Shown one piece after another: positions 23,448-33,719 of a stretch of DNA of 64,000 bases (its first letter is position 1; each line of letters begins with the position of its first letter). A program made the translations under genes and the position numbers. Under the pieces are notes generated by a model. That model saw nothing but the letters and a program-made list of their open reading frames with translations. It was not told the DNA's origin and did not search any database. The stretch is from Symsagittifera roscoffensis (Eukaryota; Xenacoelomorpha; Acoela; Convolutidae): positions 42,298,395 through 42,362,394 of the forward strand of contig NC_087062.1 in the NCBI RefSeq assembly GCF_963678635.1. The letters are read 5' to 3'.

Positions 23448-24197
23448 CTATTTTATCAACTTCAACTCATTGATTACCATATATTTCGAAAAAATTATAT
23501 ACAGAAGTCGAAACCAAGTAAGCTGTGATTTATGCTGCAACATTGCTTTGTATCCAATCCAAGGGAAAGCAACTATCAATATGTCCGTTCTTCTGAGAAA
23601 AAGATTAATTAAGGCGAACAGAGAATCCAAAACTGTAATATATTTTCGAGCTACTGAACACGTCACGAGCTCGTAAAACTCTATTTTCTTTCTAATTTCA
23701 GCGGGAAGATTTGAAACAGCTCGACGAATGTCGCAATGATTCGAATGCCCTGACACCCCCAAGGAATCAAATGTAACAACAATTTTCAAATTTTGAATGT
23801 TTCTTATGTGATGCAACACTGACTCCGACACAGATGATGGATTCCAATTTTGGTGTGGATCGTCAAAAAAGCTGTCTGAATTGAGGCAATAAATATTCTG
23901 CCGAGGAAAATTAAACACAGATAAGCTATTTACAAGTTCAATTTCTCTAACATCTCCCCTGCCGTAGTAGTTTCCATTGGTAAGGCATAAACAATGAAGC
24001 TCAAAGTTCCGCACCGCAAGAAACTGGAGACAAGGGCTAAAAAACATACATTCATCATCGGGATGAGCAATTACAACCAGAGCAGCAGGTTTTGATCGAT
24101 GCGTAGTCTTAAAATAACATGAAGTAACAAAAATACTAACAACGAAAGCTGCAATTGTCAAAACCATGTAAGTGAGACATAAGATAACAAATTCCAT
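23448..24197 (-). CDS. PIGL: N-acetylglucosaminyl-phosphatidylinositol de-N-acetylase (GPI anchor biosynthesis)
   Basis: Uninterrupted 249-codon frame, close to the usual length (human about 252). The enzyme removes the acetyl group from GlcNAc-PI, the second step of GPI-anchor synthesis, on the cytoplasmic face of the ER. A hydrophobic N-terminal anchor (about residues 4-26) precedes the catalytic domain. The metal-binding/catalytic motif AHPDDE lies at 44-49, the LCLTNGNYYGRG loop at about 70-81, and TFDSLGVSGHSNH at about 142-154 supplies the remaining His ligands. All hallmark residues of the PIG-L/LmbE family are present. On the minus strand the ATG is immediately preceded by ttctgtttttag, an excellent splice acceptor, so the first exon or a spliced leader probably joins directly at the start codon. 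Confidence 0.93.
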   Translation of the reverse strand: MEFVILCLTYMVLTIAAFVVSIFVTSCYFKTTHRSKPAALVVIAHPDDECMFFSPCLQFLAVRNFELHCLCLTNGNYYGRGDVREIELVNSLSVFNFPRQNIYCLNSDSFFDDPHQNWNPSSVSESVLHHIRNIQNLKIVVTFDSLGVSGHSNHCDIRRAVSNLPAEIRKKIEFYELVTCSVARKYITVLDSLFALINLFLRRTDILIVAFPWIGYKAMLQHKSQLTWFRLLYIIFSKYMVINELKLIK

Positions 24198-24529
24198 CTA
24201 AAAACAGAACAAAATCAAAAAACCCCGGAAATTGTTCGCAAGGTTTACTTTCATGTTTCAGTTGCGTTTATAGGGTAAAAGTCAGAAACTAAATCTATTC
24301 AGCAACTGTCCATAAAAGCAGATGCATAGGTACAGTAGAATCAACTTTGTCGAAAGTTCAGTTTTCAAGAGCGCAAACAATTTTTTATAAGAACAAAGAT
24401 AGCCGGTTACTGTACAAACAGCAGAGAATGTTCCGAAGATCACCTAAACAATTTCAACTTTTCTTCAAAGTAGTGTTAGTTTTTGTGTGTCGTGTGAAAA
24501 AAGGACCTGAAAAAAAACACTTATAAATT
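24198..24529. other. Upstream flank of PIGL
   Basis: Non-coding DNA with the presumed promoter of PIGL. Only the acceptor-like tract adjoining the ATG stands out. Confidence 0.4.
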
Positions 24530-24881
24530 AGGCGGTGGCCAGTCAATAAGCAGAATGGGTCCAAGAGCAGAAAAACAAAAAAATATCAATTTTTACAAAC
24601 TAATCGGTAAATTAAGTATAAGAATTGTCAAAATTATCAAAGAAACGAATATTTTATACACAATTTGAGTAAATTAATCAAAATTAAAAAAAAAATTCAA
24701 TCAGAAAACTTAATGAAACTATTCAAGTCATGCTTAATCTATTCATTTTCTTGGTATTTTTGACGATTCTAATAATTGTTTTAACAATTAGCCCGTATAA
24801 ATCAACGTAAGTCAAAATTTTTCTGTTTTTCTGCTCTTGGACCCATTCTGCTCTTAGATCATTCTGCTTATTGCTCCGCCT
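24530..24881. mobile_element. Foldback/MITE-like palindromic element (about 350 bp)
   Basis: The left end (aggcggtggccagtcaataa followed by gcagaatgggtccaagagca and gaaaaaca) reappears as the reverse complement at the right end, where a 17-base word ending in taagagcaga is duplicated. Interior arms also pair: agaattgtcaaaattatcaa on the left matches the complement of a stretch near 24,740-24,770. The inner arms are more diverged than the tips. No coding capacity and no clear target duplication. Probably a non-autonomous DNA transposon. Confidence 0.7.
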
Positions 24882-24894
24882 CCCGGCATATTTG

Positions 24895-25023
24895 TGTCAT
24901 TCGACCAGGATGCAGTCTGTTATTGAAACGAAAAATGAGCATAAGTCGGGAAATCACAGACAAAGGACGTTATTTGCATTACGAGTTGAGAAGTGAAGGA
25001 CGGACGGTTACCTAGCAGTATTT
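24895..25023 (+). repeat. Dispersed repeat fragment, related to 44,680-44,800
   Basis: The sequence from atgcagtctgttattga through aaaggacgttatttgcattacga to acctagcagtattta aligns with 44,688-44,800 (atgcggtctgttttattga, ataaggacgtcatttgcattacga, acatacagtaacattta) at roughly three-quarters identity by eye. At 44.7 kb the repeat runs into LTR-like sequence, so this may be a fragment of a related LTR next to which element A lies. Confidence 0.5.
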
Positions 25024-25210
25024 AGACAACCGCGTATTCAGACAAGTCAGTATTTAGACATACTGTTTTAACCAATCAGTCAGAATCGAGACAAGGAAGA
25101 AATTAATTAATAATTATTATTTAATTTGGATTATTTCTGTCTTATCTCGATTCTGATTGGTTCATACAGCATTTGTCTAAAAACTGACGAGTATGAATAC
25201 GCGGTTGTGT
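25024..25210. mobile_element. Second foldback/MITE-like element (about 187 bp)
   Basis: The left arm acaaccgcgtattca, then gtcagtatttagaca, aaccaatcag and gaatcgagacaag, is mirrored by the complementary right arm ending in gaatacgcggttgt. The arms are about 80 bp around an AT-only core (taattaattaataattatta). Its right tip overlaps the first bases of the 5' LTR of element A, so the two insertions touch exactly. Confidence 0.7.
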
Positions 25211-25463
25211 GCCATTCTGCCAGAAAGGCACAGTGCAACCTTCCGGCGACACGAAATAGAACGAATAAAGGCCTTAGGAACGAAAAAGTATTGCGAAGGA
25301 GGGTAGGAATATTCTAGAATTTTTATTTCTAAAATTTCGATTGAAGAGTGGATATTTCTCAGAAATACAAAAAAGACGGCCATTTTGACGAAAAAACAGA
25401 AGAACGACAAATATTGTGGAAAACGGTCGCACAAGAGACGAAAAATACGAAGCCTCTTATCGT
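25208..25463 (+). repeat. 5' LTR segment of element A
   Basis: Begins tgtgccattctgccagaaag and matches 43,344-43,609 nearly exactly, in the same orientation. Only this first part of the LTR is recognisable here before the Gag region begins. Confidence 0.75.
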
Positions 25464-25489
25464 ATTTTTTCGGACCATCACGTTTCCGC

Positions 25490-26690
25490 GTGTTCTGCAT
25501 ACAAACAGAACATGAAGGCGATAGGCTACTTTCTCGAGGACGCCGACGCGACCGACGAGGATCACGAAGAGTACGTCAGAGGGCTCATCATGAAATATGG
25601 TCCGAGGTGATTCTTCTGTAATTTGGAGGGACACTTCAAGTCGGATTGTACTCAATTTTGGGATGCAGTGGCGGACGCGAAACATCCCCGCCACAAAGAG
25701 GCGATTTCGGGTGTCAAGGCCAGTCGAGCACGTCTGATGAACGAGGCTGAGTCTCGGAGAAAAGAGACGACACCGAGCACCTTTACGACTAAGAAGGTAA
25801 AGACACTGCCTGACCAGGGATGTCGAATACTCGGATTTTTTGATATTCGTTATTCGCCGCGGCCCAACTATTCGATATTCGACTTCGGCCGAATAGTGCC
25901 CTTACTATTCGGATTCGGCCAAATGTTACTACTCGAACAACTATTCGGATATTTGGTTATTTTCCCAAAAAACTTAGCATAAAAGTTTGATACAACAAAT
26001 TCTATAAAAAGTATTGAACATAGCATTTTTCAAGTAGAATTGGCTGGGACTTGCGTAATAATGTAAAAACTATTTAAAAAACTCTATTTAGAAACTCCTT
26101 TTTATTTTCTATACTCGCACTCGGCAGCGACATCAGACTCTTCTACATTAGCCATCTTAAAAAAAACAGAAAAATATTGTGAAACAAAACAGTAAACCAA
26201 TATTCGGAATATTCGGGTTTTTTAGCAGTGGACCCTGGATTATTCGGTATTCGGCAAAAAAAAAATATTCGGATTCGATATTCGGATTTCAAAATTTTAA
26301 TATTCGGATTCGGCTTCGAAGTGCCGAATACTCGGTATTCGGGTCGAATACTCGGATTCGAATCGATATCCCTGTGCCTGACGAGGTGGTAGCCTCGAAC
26401 CTGGAGGCAGAGTCGTCTAGCCCACTCAAGGTGGATTACGGCCTGGCGGCAAAGACAGCGCTGCAGAATGTCAAACAGGACCTGGCCACGAAAGAAGTGG
26501 AGCAATGGGTAAGGTCGGAGCTGGAGAGCTCAGATCTTCGGGAGTGTTTTAATATTCTGGGTAAAACGACGAAAGTAGAAGACAAAGAGGAGCCCAGGAA
26601 ACAGGGACTAAAACTGAACGCTATATCTGGGAGAACCTTCGGCATGACGAAGGAGGGGACGAAAATAATGTCCATTATCTCAGTTGCAGG
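25490..26690 (+). CDS. Gag-like region of element A, interrupted by a hAT-type MITE
   Basis: Left of the inserted MITE the block encodes a single zinc-knuckle-like word (FFCNLEGHFKSDC, about 25,611-25,649) followed by a charged helical stretch (DAKHPRHKEAISGVKASRAR). Right of it, from 26,383, comes LKVDYGLAAKTALQNVKQDL and a charged stretch leading to the protease region. This is the usual place for nucleocapsid and the Gag-Pol junction. No major capsid fold is recognisable by eye. Confidence 0.55.
25807..26382. mobile_element. Non-autonomous hAT-type MITE with 8-bp target duplication
   Basis: The element proper spans 25,815-26,374 (560 bp). Ends are cagggatgtcgaat and its inverted counterpart atcgatatccctg, flanked on both sides by the identical 8-mer tgcctgac (25,807-25,814 and 26,375-26,382). 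An 8-bp duplication with CAGGG-type ends is the hallmark of the hAT superfamily. Both subterminal regions are packed with attcgg/tattcg words, likely transposase-binding sites. There is no coding capacity. It sits inside the Gag-like region of element A, so it arrived later than A. Confidence 0.92.
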
Positions 26691-27400
26691 GCACCAGGTG
26701 GTCAAGAACTTGAGTGAACCATCAGAGATTACACTAGTCCACCTGGACATCTATGCCGATTACCTGAAAGAGAAGGATCCCAAACTGGACTCCAGGGCAG
26801 TGCGAGCGCTGCTCACAACAGGAGGCCCGAGGCTGATGAAAGTGGTTGGACATAATATCGATGTCCATGGCCCTTACCCGATCCTAATGAATGTGGATGG
26901 CATCAACATCTACACAAAAGCTCACATAACTGATGCGAACGATCAGATTGGCCGGATATTAATTGGTCAAGAGGAGCTGAAGGTTAGACGAATCGGACAC
27001 AATGCGAAGCTCGAACAAGATGCGGTGCACATAGGCTGCGAGGCCGATCTGGCCGCACACGTGCTGGACGTGCAAGGCAGACAACTTTCAGTAAAGGGAC
27101 TGCTAGACACGGGAGCAGTGGTTAGTGTTATGCCAGTCAAAACTTGGACCGACATGGGTTTCGAAAGGTCGGATCTCATACCGACAATCATCAGGTTGGC
27201 AGCTGCCACTCAGGGAGCGATCTATGTGACTGGACGAACCCCGATCATTTCACTGCAACTCGGAGGAAGACATCTTTGGATGAGCTTCCTAGTAGTGGAG
27301 AATTTGGACGAATCCGATCAGTTCATCTTAGGAAGGGATTTTGTGCGCAACTTTGATGTCACGATCGATCTCTATGACGGGTTGATTAGGATCAAGGATC
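26690..27400 (+). CDS. Retropepsin region of element A, apparently two retropepsin-like units
   Basis: The unmistakable unit has VKGLLDTGAVVSVMP (about 27,093-27,137), a VTGRTPI flap-like stretch and DQFILGRDFVRNFDVTIDL near 27,325-27,375, the D-T-G loop and ILG words of retroviral proteases. About 300 bases upstream a similar pattern (ALLTTGGPRLM, then GPYPILMNVDG and DQIGRILIGQEEL, about 26,805-26,980) looks like a divergent duplicate of the same fold. The role is polyprotein cleavage; the duplicate may be structural. The second unit is inference. Confidence 0.65.
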
Positions 27401-28129
27401 CTGAGAGAAAGTATGAAAAGAGATCCCTTAAAAAGATCTTAATTAACCAGGCCAAGGTGCCGATTTTTCTGGATCGAAAAGTTAGATTAAAACCAAACCA
27501 AGCCGTAGTAGCGACGTTTAGGATGAGGAACTTGAATGAACTCAGCAATGACAGACAGATGTGTCTGGTACCAAATCCAAACAGTAAAAGCTCGGCTATT
27601 TTAGGAAGAAGCTTCTCACTCACTCCGAGCGGACTGTGTGTGAGTGTGTTATTGAACACAGAAGCAACAACAGTGACAATACAGAGGGGAAAGAAACTTG
27701 GCTATGCTTTGCCTCTGAACACAGACTTTCAAAGTGTGGAGAACTTGAAAAAGTTTGATGTAACCAAATTTCCATTGCATGCGAACCAAGAATGTATAAT
27801 GAAGAGAGTGAATGAATTGAAATCTTCTAAGAAATTGTTTTCAATGAAGTCGGAAACAGATAATGGGCTGTCTAGTTGCTCCAACCTTCCTGAGAGGCCG
27901 ACAGAAGCAGAGTTAGCAGCGAATAAACCAGTCCTACCGGAGATAGAACATTTGAAGGGTAAAATATCAGACAAGGAACTAGATTCGCTCAGAGCGGTGC
28001 TAAATCGGAACGCAGACGTTTTTTCGAAACATAAGGCCGACATAGGTTGCTGTAATTTTGTAGAACATGAGATTGAGATAGAAGAGGGCTCGGTACCTCA
28101 TAGGGAAGGGGCGAGAAGAATGACCTCAA

Positions 28130-29375
28130 ACAAGTCAGAAGCATGTAGGAAGGAAATCGAGATGTTAATGGAGTACGACATGATCGAGCCGTCGAAGTCC
28201 CCGTGGGCTTGTGGCGTGGTCATGGCGAAAAAGAAAGGGGGACAACTCAGATTTTGTTGTGATTTCCGTTATCTGAACGCAGTGACTATAGAGGACGCAT
28301 ACCCGATTCCCCGCATCGATGAGAGCCTATCCAGGCTGGGAGACGCGAAGTTCTTCTGACGTTGGATCTGGGCTCTGCGTTCTGGCAAGTGCCACTCAGA
28401 AAGCAAGATCGAGAGAAAACAGGCTTTGCGTGCGAGCTGGGATTGTTCCAGTGGAAGAGGATGCCGTTTGGAGGATTGTGCAACGCGACGGCCACATTCC
28501 AGCGACTGATGGCCCAGGCACTCACGAGCGTCACTAAGAAATACGGGAATCTCATCATGTGTTATGTTGATGATGTCGTGATTGCAACACCAACCTTAGA
28601 AGACCACATAGAGAGGTTGGAGGAGGTGTTTTCTTGCATGAAGCAGGCGGGTCTGAAATGTAAACCCTCTAAGTGTGAAATCCAAAGAGATTCCATTAAG
28701 TATCTGGGCCGCCTGGTGGACAAACATGGAGTGAGACCAGATCCTGAAGCGGTTGAAGCGGTGCTGACCTGGAAGGCACCTAAAACGGATACACAGCTGA
28801 TGAGTTTTTTGGGATTCGCTAATTATTATCGAGAGTTCATCAAGGGGTATGCTGACAAAATATACCCCATGCAGCGGTTGATGAGAAACAAGGGCAAAAA
28901 GTTCACCTGGACTGATGAGGCACAAGTTTCATTTGAGAACATCAAACGTGAACTTTGCGAGGCACCGGTCCTCGGCATGCCAACAGAGAAGGGGATGTTC
29001 GTGCTGGACACGGATGCATCAGTGGTTGCGATATCCGGCATACTTCACCAGGAGCAGGAGTGGAACGGGAGAACGGTTCTTCGTCCGATAGCCTACGGGA
29101 GTAAAGTCCTGAGTGATACTGAGATGAAGTATGGCGCACCAAAAGCGGAGATGTTTGCGGTGATCACTTTCGTGGAAAAATACAGGGCCTACATGGTGAG
29201 TGCTCCCTTCAAGTTACGTGTGGATAATCGTGCCCTTGCCTGGCTGAAAACCTATTCGATGGACCAAAGTTATATTGGTCGTTGGATCGTGCGCCTGGAT
29301 GGATACCACATGATCATAGAGCACCGTACCCGTGACAAGCACCAGAACGCAGATAGCCTCAGTAAAAAGACAGAA
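28130..29375 (+). CDS. Reverse transcriptase and RNase H of element A
   Basis: Textbook Ty3/Gypsy RT: MIEPSKSPWACGVVMAKKK, LRFCCDFRYLN, TLDLGSAFWQVPL and LCNATATFQRLM, then MCYVDDVVIATPT with the YVDD box at about 28,563-28,574, and KCEI with YLGR and FLGFANYYREFI of the thumb. RNase H (about 28,980-29,370) carries LDTDASVVAISGILHQ, the KAEMFAV Glu helix, RVDNRAL and HQNADSLSKK. The same blocks are present in element B at 60,930-62,190. Confidence 0.9.
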
Positions 29376-29559
29376 TTTTATGAGCGCCTCGAGGAGAAGC
29401 AGGCTAACCAATCGGAAATCAAAGACGGGTTTTCATTTCTGGACGAGGAAACCTACGACAAACTGCCACTTACTAGGTGGTTCGATAAGTCAGGGCATCC
29501 TATACCCGGACACCCTGACCTTCCAGTAGAAAAGGCCGCGTAGATAAAGGTTTTAGCCA

Positions 29560-30880
29560 GAGACGAGCCCGTTCCGTTGGATTTGCTAGTACGATCCAAT
29601 TTGGTACAGCAAGAACTTACCAGGCTGGGTATAAACAGCATGGCCCTTTTGAACGGGACGGTGAACGTGGCGCCGGACGTCATGGGAAGTTGGACAGGGA
29701 ATTGGATAGGCATGATCGTGAGTGGATGGAGACCATGCAGCGGTTGACTGTCACCGAGAGAACAGAGAAGAGGCCAGTGTCCATTCGCAGCAGAGGCGTT
29801 GAACGGGATTGCAGGTCGATAGTCAACCAGCTGGTGAGCTCGATGCCGAAGGAGGTCTTGTTGAGAACTTCGTTCACTGAATATGGGACACTGAATCAGA
29901 CCCAAGCCACTGAGGAAGTCAAGATCAAGTCGAAATCTAGCTTCGCGAGGAGAGTGCATTTCACGGATGCAAAAGAAGATTACGAGCCTATCCCAGATTG
30001 GTCGTCCGGGGACGAGACGATGTCAGGGGAGTCTGTTACCTTTGAGCCAGTCAAGGACGACTTGTCTGAGGAGTCAGACACCTTTGAGCCCGTGCAGGAC
30101 GACTTGTCCGGGGAGAGGTTGACGAGACCACCTAGGGACAGAATTTTGTCCGGGGAGTCGGGTTCAAAGCGACCAATGGACAGAGTTTTGTCCGGGGAGT
30201 CGAGAAACATCTCAGACAACTTGGAATATGATGTTGGGAGTCAGTCAACTCAATTGTTGACTCGAGGCCCCAGTCCTGAGACAACACATCTGAAACAACT
30301 TCCAATTCCGATATGTCAGAGATCGCAATCCACTCCTTATTGGTAGACTGGAAGCAGCGCGGGCTGGACCGAGAAACGCATCAGGATCCAGACAGGGACA
30401 GATACACCTCAGATGAAGAGGGCACTGTGGTAGATAATGCCGCAGACGAGCTCGAGCTGATAGCAGTCTCGAAACGCCCAACCAGATTGTTGCCACATGG
30501 TACGGTCGTCCGTACCAATCTGGAACCATCTGTGCAGGAAGCGACGCCTCTGAAAAAGATATGGTGTGTCAAGTTGATGGACGATGCTCATGCTCCGGAG
30601 ATAATGAGTGGGCAAATGAACGTGGTAAAGACGTATTTGAAAGCCAGGTACAGGCTGTCGGATCTCCTAAGGGCTCAACGAAATGATAGAATGACGAGCA
30701 GTCTGAAGAGATGGATCGAGAATGGAGCACCTGACAAGGGAGACTTGGAAGAAGACAGCTACAAGATCTTGAAGCAATTCTACCTGAAGCGAAACGACTT
30801 GTTGTACCTGAATAAGGACGGGATTGTAGCCTGTAAACGAAAAGAGAAGGACAAGGTCCTCTATAAACACAATTCAATAG
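29560..30880 (+). CDS. Acidic spacer of Pol between RNase H and integrase (element A)
   Basis: A long low-complexity linker. At about 30,020-30,210 two copies of a TFEPVxDDLS unit are followed by repeated LSGES words whose DNA is the recurrent gtccggggag motif. The right part (about 30,560-30,870) is a helical, charged region (RYRLSDLLRAQRNDRM) conserved in B and likely the N-terminal extension of the integrase. No enzyme domain is recognised. Confidence 0.5.
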
Positions 30881-31930
30881 TGTTACCACAGTTGCACCAG
30901 ACCGAATTGCTCTATCGCTCACATGATCAGATGGGCCATCAAGGCGTGGACAAAGTGTAAAACAGGATACAGAAACGATTTGAATGGCCGGGATTGAAGA
31001 AGGCTTGTGAGAAGTGGATCGCCGCATGCCTGTCATGTCAGCAGGCGAAGGATCCCAGAAAACTAAGGTTCCCCCTACAGTCAATAGAGTCGTCAGGTTT
31101 CAACGAAGTGGTGCAAATTGACCATCAGAAAATCTGCATGACAGCAACGGGCTATAATTAGGTGCTGGTAATGATCGACCATTTTACGAAGTATGCGGAG
31201 GCAGCACCCTGCATGACAGCATCGGCGGAAGAAACATTGCGATCATTTGATAAACGTGTGGATAGCGAGGCATGGCTGCCCCATCACGTTCCAATCGGAT
31301 AATAGCAAAGCATTCGTTGGTGATATCACGAAGGAGTTAATGAAAAGGTCGCAGGTAGCGCAGGCCCACTCGACCACTTATCACCCGCAAACGAATGGCC
31401 TAGTCGAGAGGCAAAATCGCACACTGGTATCCATGCTGAGAGTCTATTGCTCGCGTTACATGGATGACTGGGACAAGCACTTGCCGCAAGTGATGGGTGC
31501 TTACAACAGCACGGAGCATTCCACCACGGGAATAAGTCCGCAGATGATGCTAACGGGTCACGAAAAAGCGCTTCCGTTGACGTTTTTCTACCCTGAATAT
31601 GAGGGGAATAGAACAGCACCACAAACGTACGTGCGGGATGTTATTAGAAGACAGCAGAACCTCAATGACTTATGCAGGAGGAACACGCAACAGGCGCAAA
31701 TTAGACAAAAAAGGAGGTTTGACAAAAGGACAGCCGATGCGAAAGCCTACTCAGTTGGCGACTATGTCTGGGTGTTCCAGGAAGTGGTTCCACCAAAAGG
31801 AACCAAGAAATTATTAAAGAAATGGCGTGGTCCATTTCAGATAACAGAGGTGCACCAAGGAGGTCGCTTTTATCGACTGAGCACTGGAAGAGCAGCTCAT
31901 TACGAAAATATCAAACCAAACAATGCCTCG
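30880..31930 (+). CDS. Integrase of element A
   Basis: HHCC zinc module (LYRSHDQMGHQG, then CLSCQQAKDPRK), then the DDE core: VVQIDHQKICM (about 31,110), VMIDHFTKYAEA, FQSDNSKAFVGD (about 31,290) and the catalytic Glu in TTYHPQTNGLVERQNRTL (about 31,375-31,428). The C-terminus has WRGPFQITEVHQGGRFYRLS (about 31,825-31,885), the GPY/F module. B carries the same domain at about 58,690-59,710. Confidence 0.88.
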
Positions 31931-32776
31931 TCAGAGGACTGGTGCATCCCATCGGACATGCAAGAGGGAGATTATTTGATAGTGGATCCTGCTTGTGAAG
32001 TGAATGAAAGGTGTACTCGCGACAAAAACGACGGGAATGAGGTGGTGGACGATTGCGACCTACCACTGGATCTGGAGTTGACCGAGCGAGTAGAGGTGGA
32101 CGACGAAACTCTACCTTATGCCGAGGAAGACTGGGACTGCCCGGAACAAATCGAAATTGACAAAGGAATACAGCCTGACTTTCCACTCACCATGGAAACA
32201 CGGCAGAGCAAGAGAGGAAAAAACAAGAAGAAATACAATCCGTACGGCGAGGATTTCGTTGTAGACAGAATAGTTGTAAGTGACGTCATGGACTCGCTAG
32301 TGGGACTGGACGAAGTGGCGGTGCTAGAAGAAATCGACTTGGTGAATGATATGGATCAAGATTGGATCGACGATCGATCAGAACCGGAAGCGGAACAGAC
32401 TCATGAGCAAGAACTAACGAACTTGCGCGTGCTCGAATGGCTTCATGATCTGCCGACAGATCCAAAAGAGACGATCCTGACGATTCAGGACGTCGATAAA
32501 GACGGCATCAAATACATCAGTCATGACAACACTGAGTCCAACTGGGTCGCACCAGATGGTCCTCTACGTGTTCCACAATCCAACCTCGATCTCCTAGACT
32601 TTGGGCGATCGACGGGGACGTCAATGGATATTTTTGTCCGGGGAGTGGGGGTAGGACTCACCCACACCAAAAATCTGATAATAAAAAAATTGAAATCGGC
32701 AAGAGAAACCGGAGAACTAGAGACAGAGGGCGAGAATGCTAAAAAACCACCTTTTGGACGAATCTTTGAATCGTAT
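31930..32776 (+). CDS. Acidic linker between integrase and macrodomain (element A)
   Basis: Asp/Glu-rich spacer conserved in outline in B. It holds the exceptionally conserved word IFVRGVGVGLTHT (about 32,630-32,670), whose DNA contains gtccggggagtgggggtagg, identical in B. Function unknown; see the finding on the recurrent motif. Confidence 0.55.
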
Positions 32777-33253
32777 TTTGATCTACCGAACCATTATTCA
32801 AACAATATCGTCATAACGGACAGCGATTTCATACTCACGAAACGCATGTGCGCTATAGCGATAACCGCGGACGTAAGCTTCAAAACAGCACTAGCCACTG
32901 ATTTCAAAAGAGAGTATAAGAACATCGAATTTTTATGGAAACAGAGGCCTGGTGTGGGAGGGATGATAGCGCTGCCCCCTGTTGCATCACAGATACCAGG
33001 GAAATATTTATGTTTCCTGGTTACCAAGGCCACTGATAGGCAACACCTAGATCCAAAGAGCTTGGTATTGGCCTTGACTCGACTTAGGGATTTTTTGGTT
33101 GAGAGAGGAGTGAACTCTCTCTCGTTACCAGTATATGATCCTAATAGGGGAAAGCTACATCCGAGAGAGTTGTACGCGCTTGTACATGTGATATTTTCAG
33201 AAACTGACATGGAGGTTTACTTACATAGAAAATACTATCTGAGCATATGCTAG
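32777..33253 (+). CDS. OARD1/TARG1-like macrodomain at the C-terminus of Pol (element A)
   Basis: About 158 residues. Opening IVITDSDFILTKRMCAIAI matches the macrodomain start (GDLF..... in OARD1). The middle FKTALATDFKREY and GVGGMIAL correspond to its FKKKFGG and GEVAVL stretches. The end GKYLCFLVTKATDR, LVLALTRLRDFLVERGVNSL, SLPVYDPNRGKL and VIFSETDMEVYL follows OARD1's GRYIYYLITKKRAS, SMPRIGCGLDRL and VFEATDIKITVY in order and spacing (OARD1 recalled from memory). Macrodomains bind ADP-ribose and OARD1 removes it from proteins. Whether this one binds or hydrolyses is not shown. B has a counterpart at 57,370-57,845 with 53 of 84 identical residues in the last part. Confidence 0.7.
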   Translation, partial: FDLPNHYSNNIVITDSDFILTKRMCAIAITADVSFKTALATDFKREYKNIEFLWKQRPGVGGMIALPPVASQIPGKYLCFLVTKATDRQHLDPKSLVLALTRLRDFLVERGVNSLSLPVYDPNRGKLHPRELYALVHVIFSETDMEVYLHRKYYLSIC

Positions 33254-33719
33254 GAATTGCGTTTGGCGATAAGTGGTTTTTATTAAGTTACTTGATAAGA
33301 ATTAGTGTCAGGTTTTAGATTAGGTTAGGTTTTAGGTACAATATTAGGGATTATGTTTTTATGTGATAATATAGATGTTTATGTGTTTATGTGTTATGTT
33401 ATTGTTAGGATATGTTTTATGTTTTGTGTCATAAAAGACCTAAAGTACTCCAGGTCATCAAGGTGACGGCGCTCATTTGTGCTACCCTGACGCAGATACA
33501 GGTGGACGATCCACCTTGGTGCTAAATTTTTAAATCAGAATTGAGAAGAGAACTTCCATGAGAGTTTTAAAGAGTTGAATGATGTTTAATCCAAAAATGA
33601 TGGTTTTAAGTCGCGACTTGTTTTTTAGATCTTGATTGATCAGAAATTGTTTATTGAATTCATTGAATCAAACGAGACAGGAAGAAACTACACGACAGCA
33701 AGAATCAACACGATAAGAA
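33254..33719 (+). other. Non-coding gap between pol and the accessory module (element A)
   Basis: About 465 bp without a gene. It is T/G-rich with repeated tatgttt/gttatgtt words (33,340-33,430), then a gtggacgatccacc dyad near 33,503. A likely site for a splice acceptor or internal promoter serving the accessory module. B has an equivalent gap at 56,895-57,366. Confidence 0.4.

Noticed and set aside
23470-23676. Plus-strand frame opposite PIGL
   Set aside because: Antisense to a gene with a full set of catalytic motifs.
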